Of a DNA stretch of 36,271 nt, positions 11,253-21,075 are shown in pieces. The position numbers were made by a program, and so were the translations under genes. The stretch is taken from positions 1 to 36,271 of the forward strand of contig JAOXYB010016409.1 of NCBI GenBank assembly GCA_028565635.1, read 5' to 3'. Positions within the stretch are counted from its first letter, which is position 1. Each line of letters opens with the position of its first letter. Below the pieces are notes generated by a model that was not told the origin of the DNA, searched no databases, and worked only from the letters and a program-made list of their open reading frames with translations. Source of the stretch: Phoronis ovalis (taxonomy: Eukaryota > Phoronida > Phoronidae).

Positions 11253-12888
11253 CTTAACCCTGCCACCACCTTAACTGCTTTGGCGATTTAGATATCTAAT
11301 TTTGTAGTGATTGGATTCTAAATTCAGATCATTTAATTATTTTCGCAATCATATCATGTCCTTTGTATCCATAGCAGACAAATGTAGCACCAAACAGAGC
11401 ATTGTGTTACACTTTTATTTTTATAACCCAGCAGTGCTTTAATTAATCAACGCCAAGATGCCCATCTCCAGTTAATTTTCGTTAAAAAATTATTTCCTAT
11501 GAACAATTTACAACATTTTTTGTGGCGCCTATCAAACCCTATGCCGCTGACATGTTGCTAGTGCAACTAAGTACATGATATGTGAGAAACACGGGTTCAC
11601 ACGTACGCATTCAAAATTGATGTGTTGCACTCGCAATATTATTCTTCTGTTTTGCGCAGCTTTTTTTACGCTGATCAAAAATTGTGCAATGCATTGGACA
11701 CACGGAATATATTTTCTGTTTAATAATATATGTCTTACCTATAGCTTCATACATTTATCGATATTTGTTAGTCACATTGGTATCAAAACGATTTCAATTA
11801 TAGAACATTATACGGACCAACAAAAGCAAACCAATATGATTTATTCTCAGTCCTAAGAAAAATAGTTTGATACTCAGGTCCTGACAACAGTTAAGTAGTA
11901 TGGAAGTAAATGCTTACAACGTCAATTCAATGTGTAGTATTCATAATATGAACCAAAATTGATATTATTCATAACTTTCAGCTAATTGCTTTATGTACGT
12001 AGTTTTCTTTTTGAAATGGAAGACCTTAGATTAGATTGTTTTGTACTCTATGCCTATTTTATGTGATACCCGATAGTTTAATTCATACTTAGAGACCCTA
12101 TATACGCTAGTTAGTTGACGATGATAGCGGAAAATGTTTCATATTCCTGACAATAAATCTTACATGTTCTGTTATAAAACCTATTTCAAAGACTAAAATA
12201 ATATTTTCTTTTATTAAAAACATTTTGAAGTAATTAGTAGTAAAATACTATTTTTAAAGCCAATAGTTTAAATTTAAAACAAATAAAGTCAAAATGAAAA
12301 AAAAAATGATTACCTTTATTACGTGCCGTGTTGTCTCCTTAATAAAAATCTAAAGACAATTACTATTGCACTCTGTAAGTATCAAATTCTACTTATCTTT
12401 TGTTAATCGATCTGTTTTATAAATATAGCTTTGGCCATATAATTATCCGGAGGCGCTAATAACGTTTTTGGTAAAAATAAACAACTAATTATCTGAATAA
12501 CTATAGGAAATCCTCTTCCGGTTATTTTTAAGGATCGGAACGCGAGAATTAATTTCAGGAAATTACATTTATGAATATTTAATTCTAATAAATACTTACA
12601 AAACATCAGCGTTTGATTAATGCGCTTTTTAATTACATAGGAAATTGAGAATATTGACAACAGTTTTATTTGGTATTGAAATTGCATCGGAGTGCACATT
12701 TGCATATGGAGCTGTTTTTTTTTAATCTCGTAGATGGATTCGATTCTCTTCACTAGTTTAAAAGGGGTAGGGACGAAACTAACGCAACGCATGTGCGCGC
12801 TTTCTAATGAAGGACAGAAAATACCGGAAGTTTTTTTTGTTTTTGTTTTTTACAAGGTACATAATGATTGATGTTCGATGGACTGCAG
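11253..12888. other. intergenic region, no firm features
   Basis: AT-rich sequence between the minus-strand secreted-protein gene and candidate X. The 129-codon minus-strand frame at 12403-12792 is compositionally poor (Ile, Lys, Leu) and resembles no family, so it is not called. A good acceptor-like tract before an ATG near 12734 on the + strand opens a short frame (MDSILFTSLKG), but no donor in the right phase was found. Confidence 0.5.
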
Positions 12889-13187
12889 GAACAAGGATAT
12901 TAAATACCCCTGCTGAGTGTCCATGATTTATATCAACTCTTGCACCAAATTACCATTTTTAAAAACAAACATATTGTTGTGCATATCCCCTAAACCTTAT
13001 TAGAGAGGTATATAATAATATAATAATATAAACATACAAATTTGTATGTCTCGATATAAACGTTTTCTTCTATAAAAGGTAAAGTGTTTGATTCTTAAAA
13101 ATTTAAAATAAAACTTTTACTTTAAAAATACCTTGGAACGTTATATTTAATGAAAATGTTACCTAATAACCCCATATCCTATTCCAG

Positions 13188-14800
13188 AATGCTACGAGAG
13201 TTTAAGTTAGGGATAAATAAGAAACATGAAATATTTCCGACTCCACTTCCACTGACCGAAGATATGGTAATCTTCCTTGGGCTATCCAATTGACAAATAG
13301 ACTGACACAAGTGTCTCCGGCCAATTCTGTAGTATCTAAACTATGTAATCTTGCAATGCATTTTAAATTACTTGCCTACGATGTTTTGCAATACCGCACA
13401 CATTTACATGCGTGTTTTGCATATTACTTGTTCTAAGTTGTTATTATGTAACTAGTTACTGTAACACTGCAATACACAACCAGGGCAATTTATTTATTTG
13501 CATAAACAGGTAAAATAAAATGATAGATAAGAAAATTTTGTCCTGTCATTTTTGACCATCCAAAATGTAATCACCCATACCATACATTTTATGACACTGT
13601 TTTTGTGTTTTCTCTTTCTATTTGTTAAAGGTCTCGTTATTTTGAAATAACAAAACGGGAAGATAAAAATGTCTGCTCAGAAAATTTGGACTAAAAATGT
13701 AATTATGCATTCCATGTTTTTTTTGACACGTTAATTATGGTTTAATCTCATTTTTATTTTATATCTTCCCTTCTCAAAGATATTATTATTGTGGCAATGT
13801 GAGATAGATGTAACCGTTATGTTGTTTTGTCCACATGCATTACACATTAAACAGTTGCACGTCGGTCCAGCAGACACTTCAACCTATATGTAAGTTTCTT
13901 GAATTAGTTTACCTGCTATGAAAAATTAAATTTAGCAAATTGATTAACCACACACTCTTAAAATATCCTTCTAAATTATAAATGATGATCATCAATGTTT
14001 TGTCAAACAATATTTACGAACAAGTTATAGCACATGGACTGTTGACCACGAAGTACTTTTGTTTCTATTCTAACGTATTGTAAAACATTTGTTACCGAAT
14101 ATATGCCGGGGATTTGAGTTACATTTCACTGCAGTTTACGTCAGTTTCACAAAATGTTTTCCTGGCTTATCACAGCCGAAGCGTGCGACTTTATTATTGA
14201 ACAGTATGACAAAGCCATTTGAACACTCAAGTGAATCTGTCATTTTCATGTTGTAACGATAAATTTATCTTATCGATAATATAATAAAATAGCAGACTAT
14301 CAAATTATTGACGTAAATCTTAAAATAATATACTAACCCTCTAATATGTTACTCTTGTACAAATTTTCCTATTCTGATTCTATCACACGTATTAAGCACC
14401 TGTTTTATGCTTGATCCTTTCAAAGGGTATTTTATCTGATTTGGGGAATTTGGAGACTTAAAAATATACAATTGAATATAATTACAGTTGCAGCTAAGCA
14501 TTTAGATGCACTAAAACATAACAGTTATATCTCCGTAATTTTTTAGAAGATGGGCCAGAAACGTTCCATTAATTAATAATACTACTGAAGTTGTTATAAT
14601 GTTTTTATTAAAACATCTAGGAAGCAATAAAAATTCCTATGCATCAGAGAAAAAACACATTTTACATATAAATTCGATGTAAATGTATAGTTACATTTTT
14701 ATGCCTTGTAGGTGCCATGTCACGTGGAGAATTGCGTCAACATGCAGGCAACATGTGTCTCCATTTTAACACGCCACCTCGTAGCATTGCCAAACATTAA
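13188..14800 (+). CDS. candidate gene X, C-terminal exons of an unrecognised protein
   Basis: Four AG/GT-bounded segments join in one frame: 13188-13266, 13855-13889, 14205-14230 and 14712-14800 (stop TAA 14798-14800). They give about 75 residues: first LREFKLGINKKHEIFPTPLP, later HVGPADTSTY, and at the end a segment with RGELRQHAGN and FNTPPRSIAKH. The last exon is clearly more GC-rich than its surroundings, begins after a good acceptor (TTTTTATGCCTTGTAG), and is followed 95 bases later by AATAAA. The 35- and 26-base middle exons are unusually small and are the weakest part of the model. A further 28-base segment, 12889-12916, would join upstream in phase. The start is not found. I do not recognise the protein; it has no membrane segment. 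Confidence 0.5.
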
Positions 14801-14895
14801 TTATTTGTATTGTTCCGCATTTTGTGAAAATTAGTAAACATGTATATGTCACGCCTTTTTATATATGGTAGAACTTAAATTATACAAATATCATT

Positions 14896-14901
14896 AATAA
14901 A
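14896..14901 (+). terminator. poly(A) signal of candidate gene X
   Basis: AATAAA lies 95 bases after the candidate stop codon and is followed by TG-rich sequence (AGTGTTTTATGTGC). Its position independently supports the terminal exon at 14712-14800. Confidence 0.5.
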
Positions 14902-15805
14902 ATGCATGCAAACTAGTGTTTTATGTGCATAATAAGTAGTGTCATATAAGCTTTATATGCAGAAAATAAAAGTGGGACCAGCAATGGGACTAAAACAACA
15001 ATGCTTTCTAAGAATTAAAACAATATTACTTTGGTTTACCATAAAAATTGTCATTTAAACTGAGTATAAATAGATGGGAATAATTTGATCCATAACACTA
15101 AAAATACTTATATAATACACCGGTAATATACCATAATACAAGTTTTTGTAATAAGGGTATTGTTAAATATAGAAGTTGCAAATTCTGTAATAAAAAGAAA
15201 TAATTTACTAATTAGACTTTTAAAACTCACCTTACTAATATATATATATATATATATGCAATAATATATATAGCTATGTGCAGGTATAAGTTCAGCTAGA
15301 ATCAATGAGACTTCTCTAACTTCCCGAATGAATGATAACAGAATAACAGAAATGTTTCTTTATATGCTACGCCACTTATCGATCATTATTTTTGACAGCT
15401 GACCGTCCGTTCTTGTGGCGCTGTGGTAAATTTGACACACGTGTGTAGTTTACGATGCTTCAGTTAAAATGCTCTGCAAATACTACGCATTCTTGCATCT
15501 GTTATGTTAAAGAAATACAAAAATAATATATAAGAAACACATCGATGAACTATGCAGCAAGGGTCACGTTATTCTGTATATCTATTTGCACATATGTATC
15601 CAGGTTAACAATGTAATTTTAAGTATTTTTGCATAAAAACGTAGAACATCAATTAAAATATTTTATATATTGTACAGGGTCTCCTGAAATAAATAGGATA
15701 AAATTAGAAGGCTTTAGCAGAATTTATATACACAGGGAGAAAATAGTAACAACATTTTTAATTTATGTCACTTGTGCATGGATTGGAAATGTTCAGCTTG
15801 AGAAC
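14902..15805. other. intergenic region
   Basis: AT-rich sequence in which I see no gene. It contains a short (TA)n tract at 15240-15257. Confidence 0.5.
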
Positions 15806-15819
15806 GTCGCTACAGCAAC
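15806..15819. promoter_or_regulatory. X-box (RFX-type) palindrome
   Basis: The sequence GTCGCTACAGCAAC fits the RFX X-box pattern: half-site GTCGCT, a two-base spacer, and half-site AGCAAC. RFX factors drive ciliary genes in animals through such sites. It sits in a short GC-rich island about 1.4 kb before the first seen exon of candidate Y on the + strand, so it could mark that gene's promoter. A single 14-base match can arise by chance. Confidence 0.4.
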
Positions 15820-16565
15820 GAGCGCTACATACTTGTGGCTACGTGGGTTCATCTTTTCAAATGAAACGGAAACTTTCAATGCTTCCTTTATATAGATAAC
15901 TTACTTTTTAGGAACTTTAGAATAGCGACGAATCAAACAAAAAAGAAATCTTACAGAAATCTGCAAAATCTCAAAGGAACAATAAATTTCACTCGGAAAT
16001 ATCTTGTTGTACAATTGTACAGTAGAAGTTACATTTTTGCTGCATTCAGACACTAAAGTGGCTAAAATCAATAATATAAATCCTATAACATTATTTTGGT
16101 ACAGAAAATTTGCTAGTCATCATCTTTTCAGTACAAACAGGCTGCAACTGCCACCTTGCATGATTTTTATTTTGGGCTTTTTATATCGTATCTGTCCTAG
16201 CTTAGTATCGACAATGAGAATGATAATAACTGCACCAAGCAGGCACACTTGAGTTGTAAATTAAAATATAGTTTACATTTTTGCGGGCGTCTACTTTTAT
16301 TCACGCTACCTGCATTCACAGCATTTTTCATACTTTTTGTGTTGATAACCACCCACTATTTACTCTATTTTAAGAAACTGATTATTGGATTCTACGCTAT
16401 TTTAATTTTTTATAAAGCATTACTCACATTTAAGAAATAATTGTTGAACAAAATATTTATGTGTATTATGTGGTATTTCATACACGTCATGGAAGTACCT
16501 ATCACGAAATTCTCCCCCAAGGTGTTCAAAATCGATTTGACTTACACGCAGTAGTTGTCACAATA
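15820..16565. other. AT-rich stretch, no gene recognised
   Basis: If the X-box at 15806 marks a promoter, a first exon of candidate Y may lie here or further right, but I could not place it. Several 60-90-codon open frames on the + strand look like chance in AT-rich DNA. Confidence 0.4.
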
Positions 16566-16812
16566 CAATATGTTGTCAATAAGACGATCAATCTCTAATG
16601 CATTGTTCACGGTCATAAGACTACGTCGTATCAGGGAAATACGGCGATAACTGTATTTCCCTGGTACGATGTAGTCTTATTTGACTATCTATCAATATGT
16701 TGTCAATACGACAATCAATCTCCAATGAACTGGTCACGTTAATAAGACGTCGCCTATCAGGGAAATGCAGTTATAACTGTTTTTCCCAGGTACGACGCAG
16801 TCTCATTTGACA
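16566..16812. repeat. tandem pair of hairpin-containing repeats, period 127
   Basis: Two units, 16566-16686 and 16693-16812, share CAATATGTTGTCAATA, then a variable part, then a long inverted repeat. In the first unit the hairpin spans 16615-16680: arms contain ATAAGACTACGTCGTA and CAGGGAAATAC, closing with GTATTTCCCTG and TACGATGTAGTCTTAT around a 10-base loop. The second unit keeps the layout (CAGGGAAATG and TTTTTCCCAG) with many changes. This looks like a foldback or satellite-like mobile sequence that duplicated in tandem. It is not protein coding. Confidence 0.75.
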
Positions 16813-16967
16813 TATTTTTGTAGCTTTTACTAACAAAAAATGCAAAAACAAAGTAGACCATAAGAAAGCAAACGCAGGGTGTGGAGTACTTTACTAGAAC
16901 AATGATCTGTGAGTCGTCACATATCATGTTCCCATATTATTCTCAATTGAATAGATTTAAGATTTAC

Positions 16968-17120
16968 CGAATTTTTCCGAATAGATGCCCAGAACCTATT
17001 AGACGCCCCCTCCAACTAAACCTCTAAACAAAGTTATTAATTAGGTAAATTACATAAACTCACTCCCCCTATTTAATAAAAACGTCCCCTGTAATAACTG
17101 ACTAGGGGGCAAATTAATTA
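16968..17120. repeat. degenerate interspersed repeat with C-rich blocks
   Basis: The segment contains ACCGAATTTTTCCGAATAGA followed by several C-rich blocks (GACGCCCCCT, CTCCCCCTATT, CGTCCCCTG) and then CTAGGGGGC. Its composition differs from the flanks. The style is that of an old interspersed repeat; its ends were not found. Confidence 0.35.
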
Positions 17121-17199
17121 TCGTTATATTAATGCAACTGGTACAAGTTACAAAATTAAAAAGTCGACTCTCAAATAGCTGCACTTTTTTTATTAAAAG

Positions 17200-17893
17200 C
17201 CACCTCCAGTCAAGTCCATTAGCAAAAGTGCGATATTTCGAGGTGTTATGTGCGATGGGTTGTGCAAAAAACTTCCTTGTATTCTCAGGCGCAGTGAAAA
17301 CCTACATATTTGCAGTAAAACGCAGATGCAGAATGAGTACCCTTTTCATCTTATTCATGTGACTTATATTAATGTATAAATGTGACGTATGAGACTTCGT
17401 TGAAAGTGTTTATTTTTAAATTTACAGGAAAAAAAACTATCCCAGTTGCGTATCAATCAGCAGTCAAACAGACAGTCAGACATGTAAGTCAGTTATCAAC
17501 ATAAAAGAGCATATAAAATAACGTTAGCAACATCAAAAATGAAAAATATGGGTTCTGGAGAAAATTTGTAATTTCTTTATAATACAGGTTTAATGAAAAC
17601 CCAAGAAATGTTATACATATGTTTCTTTTTTTTACTAAATAGAATGTGACTCGTTTTTTCCTATCACGCTTTTTACTCGTGCCTTTTGTTAGTGCTACTA
17701 TTAATTTGAAAACAAATAAAATAATTAAGCAAAAATGAAAATAAATGATACTGAAAATTATCTCTGTTTAAATTTAGATGGTGTGTGGTGCGTATGTCAT
17801 TAGATTTAATATGAAACACGATTACCAGAATGTGGATGTAATTTTAAAAGCGCCAACAAGAATTGAAATGGGCACGACCCATGGAGTGTACAG
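17200..17893 (+). CDS. candidate gene Y, internal exons of an unrecognised protein
   Basis: Three segments with acceptor and donor sites join in phase: 17200-17242 (after GCACTTTTTTTATTAAAAG), 17428-17483 (TTTACAG ... GTAAGT) and 17778-17893 (AATTTAG ... GTGGTT). The joined frame gives 72 residues including KSISKSAIFRGKK, PVAYQSAVKQTVRH and RFNMKHDYQNVDVILKAPTR, then MGTTHGVYR. In the middle exon only the frame that links to its neighbours stays open through the third. The chain can continue into a segment starting at 18024 (PHPKKKTWAISSFKESLQNK), whose 3' edge is unclear. Alternatively exon 3 reads through to a stop at 17919-17921. The N-terminus was not found. The protein is not recognised; an upstream X-box hints at, but does not show, a ciliary role. 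Confidence 0.45.
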
Positions 17894-18023
17894 GTGGTTA
17901 CAGTTCGTTTTAAATTTATAGGTATTGTTTTCAACCCCGGGCTGTTTATTACATATTATTTTATCGTTGTATGTTTGCACAATAACAATTAAATAAGACC
18001 ATTAAAAAATGGTCCGATTGCAG

Positions 18024-18094
18024 GCCGCATCCCAAAAAGAAGACGTGGGCTATATCAAGTTTCAAAGAAAGCCTACAAAACAAATTTCTCGCAA
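18024..18094 (+). CDS. possible further exon of candidate gene Y
   Basis: After the acceptor-like CCGATTGCAG, one base completes the split Arg codon left by the exon ending at 17893. The frame then reads PHPKKKTWAISS and onward. No good donor follows, so the right edge is arbitrary. The frame continues into the mobile element at 18209, where it cannot be trusted. Confidence 0.25.
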
Positions 18095-18208
18095 TGCTAC
18101 TTATAATGGAAATATACTACACTTATGTCATATTTTCTAATTTGTCTAAATTTGATAGTCTTTATATGTTGAAAATGGTATATCTCATGTTCAGAAATTG
18201 TGCTTATT

Positions 18209-18632
18209 CAGGGCCGTCAGACACTTTTTCAAAAGGGGGGTGCGTTTTTGGTGTTTTTAGAATTACCGATTTCAGAAAATATCAGTTCAGTAATCGAAAA
18301 AGGTCGCTGAAACGTCTCCGTGCTGCCAGAAAAATTGACAAGCAAAAAAAAAAGCCACTCCTATGTACAAATATGCCCAGAATACGTGGAATAACTGCTA
18401 TCGTAAAAAAAATATTTTCTTTCTGTTCCAAAGGGGGAGGGAGGTATGTGTTTTCCTGTCAGTTCAAAAGGGGGGTGCGTTTCTATTTCAAAAGGGGGTG
18501 CTTTAACATTACATTAATGGTCCTCCCATTTCAAACGAGGGGTGCGTTATCATTAAATATGTTCCTCTCATATTAAAAGCGGGGTGCGTTCGCACCCAAC
18601 GCACACACCCCCCCCCCCATCCGACGGGCCTG
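18209..18632 (+). mobile_element. non-autonomous DNA transposon with G-rich repeats, copy 2 (hAT-like ends)
   Basis: The element starts CAGGGCCGTC and ends GACGGGCCTG, an inverted repeat with one mismatch. CAGGGCCGT ends are typical of hAT-superfamily elements. Inside are repeats of the type TTCAAAAGGGGGGTGCGTT and a long C run at 18606-18619. It is homologous to 5513-5888. I could not find the 8-base duplication expected for hAT (flanks TGCTTATT and TTATAGAC), so the superfamily is tentative. The reading frame that runs through it is a by-product of the repeat. Confidence 0.75.
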
Positions 18633-20206
18633 TTATAGACTGTAGTAGGTACCGTTATGTTCTAATTTCATAAAAAGGTAACGATCAATTTGTCACGTTC
18701 TACCAATTAAGACAGTTTTGTCAGCTAGTACAATATTTAGCTTTTAAATATTATTTAATTACATTAGTCATTGTGTCTCTGTCTTCTAACTATAACCAGT
18801 TCAAGACTAGTTCAGTCTGAATGAAAATTCTACACTGAAAGAAGATGGTTCCGTTAAAATAAGTGGGTAAATAACATTTGCAGTTTTAAATGTAACTAAT
18901 TATAAGTAGCCAATCAACTAGTTTGTTTTAATCAATGAAAAACTGCTATAAGTCACTCCATGCGTTTCAGCATGCGTTCAGCATGCTTTTTATTTATTCT
19001 TAGTATCAATTTTAGATGCAGTGGAGACAATTTCTAGTAACTGAATTATAACATTTAAAAAAAAACGTCTTTGCCGAAATTATACACGACATTTTAATGC
19101 ATGTCTGAAGCTCATTTATGTTGTAAACAAAAGAACTTTCCAAAAGAAATTACTTCGCAAAGTAAATTAATTATAAAGAGAAAATATATATGAAAAGAAA
19201 AATGTATACAAAAAGAAAAATATATACAGTAAATTGACGCGCTTATAGTATTCGAGGGTTTTTCAAGATGAAAATACAAATTACACAATTATGGATTATA
19301 AAAGGGATTATCCAACAACATTTTTACTGCCGCAGTTAATATGTTAAAGTGTTTAAACTAAACAAGGGTTACCTTTTCCTGAAATATGATTTAATGTAAA
19401 AAATAAGTATTTATTTGTATTTTATTCATCAAATTACATACACTATTTCTTTAATATGGTTGCAAGCGTCTAATGTTTAGAAATAAAATGTATATGAGAC
19501 AAATGTCAAGATTGGGATTCGAATCGACGGCCACATTCATGGGCCAGAATACTCAGTACGCCTTTATTCAAGTAAGGCTTAGACCACTCGGCCATCCTAA
19601 CATACATGCACATTCAAGGTTTCAGGAGGTGCTTGTGTATAAGCAAACGATTCGTATCTCTTGCACACAAGGTTTTAATTTTGAGATGAATTTTGATTTA
19701 TTAATAGCCAAATAATGGTTAGGAGCGTTTCGTCATAAAAAACAGATATTGTTTTAAAATATGTTTAGAATCACACGAGATCGATAATAGACAACATATA
19801 TTTTTAAAACAATTTTCCTGAGAAAGTCCCGGGAATGTGGTTCAATAACACATTTCTTAACAAAATGCCAATTACAAATTCCATACTTTTCATACCATTG
19901 CTTGCCAGCAAGGCTTTGTGACACGTAGGCCGTGATGAATATTCAACGTAAACGCAAATTTAAAAATAGAGCGATAACTTTTCATAGCTCTTCAGATCAA
20001 TTTAGCAATTAGGTGTCCAAAAATATAACTGCACTCACCCCATTAGAAAGGTGTTCTGTATATATTACATATTGCATTCTTCATAAGTAAGGTAATATCC
20101 GCGGGTAACCTTCATTTTCAATGCATACCTGCTACCACCAGGAGCCTCCTGGTGTTAAAATCATTTAATTAAAACGCGTTGTTTAACGCAAGTGGTAAAC
20201 TAACTG
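18633..20206. other. intergenic region, apart from a tRNA-like sequence
   Basis: AT-rich with no convincing exon on either strand. The only structured element recognised is the tRNA-like sequence at 19505-19601. Confidence 0.5.
19505..19601 (-). pseudogene. tRNA-Ser(UGA)-like sequence, probably a pseudogene or SINE head
   Basis: The minus strand begins GTTAGGA and ends TCTTGAC, which pair as a 7-base acceptor stem including two wobbles. An intact A box (TGGCCGAGTGG) and a near-perfect B box (GATTCGAATCC) follow. The anticodon loop reads CTTGAAT, giving anticodon UGA (Ser). Against a working tRNA: the variable arm is about twice the usual length, the T-stem has several mismatches including the normally invariant G53-C61 pair, and the anticodon stem has an A-A pair. 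No SINE tail was defined. Confidence 0.55.
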
Positions 20207-20805
20207 TCCCACTCTCCCGTGTCACCCTAAAATTCGTATAAAATTTTTAACATTTTAGTGGAAAATATGTTGAACATTTTTTATCAGCGTGAGTTCTATA
20301 TTACCTAACAGGATTTCAAATTTAAGAATTTTTAATGTCCTTTTTTTATAGAAAGTTACTGCTTTGCTAATCCCATTATAAGTTCCCTATAGCCAATTGT
20401 AGCTCAAGGTTTGACCTCAGTAGGTATTGGTCGCAAGTGAGAAAACCAAGTATGTCCTCACATGTAGCATTGCGTCATACAATGAATGTAAGCTGGGTTC
20501 CAATTCAATATTTATGCACATTATAGATAATAAAATGATGTGTTCATAGGGGATCATAATTGTCACTATTTTTACTTAATGACAAAAAGAGATAATAATA
20601 GGTCACACCGATTTGGAATGCTTATTATTGGCAGTTATTTGCGAAATAACATTTTTTTTTTTAAACGGCGCAATCCAAAATTATGAAGTTTTGAATCTTG
20701 TTTATAGGTAGTATATCTCTGACGCTGATAAAAAATGTTCCAACCTTTTTCCACTAAAACGTTAAAAATAATATATGAATTTAAGGGTGAAACTGGAGAG
20801 TGGGA
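20207..20805. mobile_element. foldback-type DNA transposon with about 105-base terminal inverted repeats
   Basis: The left end (TCCCACTCTCC...) is matched in inverted orientation by the right end (...GGAGAGTGGGA). The similarity runs about 105 bases inward at roughly 80 percent identity, including TTTTAGTGGAAAA and GAACATTTTTTATCAGCGT on both arms. About 390 bases of unrelated sequence lie between. There is no transposase frame, so it is non-autonomous. No clear target-site duplication is seen (flanks TAACTG and TATAAT). Confidence 0.75.
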
Positions 20806-21075
20806 TATAATATATATTACCAGCGTATGTTTATTCGAAGAATAAAATACAGGAAATATAAAAAAAAATTTAAAAATAGTTCAAGTAGCATAAGACGTGA
20901 AGTACGTCAGTAATAAGCTTGCGAATAAAAATATGAAAAGAAGGTAACAAACCAATAGCAGCTACACTACTTCAATAAACATTTCAATCAGCTGTTGATT
21001 TTGCTTTTTGTTTTGCTTTTTTCGCTTTCTTTTCAAAAAAATCCAAACACTACGTTTCTCATATCTGCTTTTTAA

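Noticed and set aside
12403-12792. 129-codon minus-strand frame
   Set aside because: Ile/Lys/Leu-rich translation of AT-rich DNA, no recognisable motif, no promoter or poly(A) support.
18094-18576. 160-codon + strand frame
   Set aside because: Most of it translates the G-rich transposon copy; the matching part of copy 1 is interrupted, and the composition is repeat-driven.
19473-19715. 80-codon + strand frame
   Set aside because: Runs antisense through the tRNA-like sequence; not protein-like outside it.
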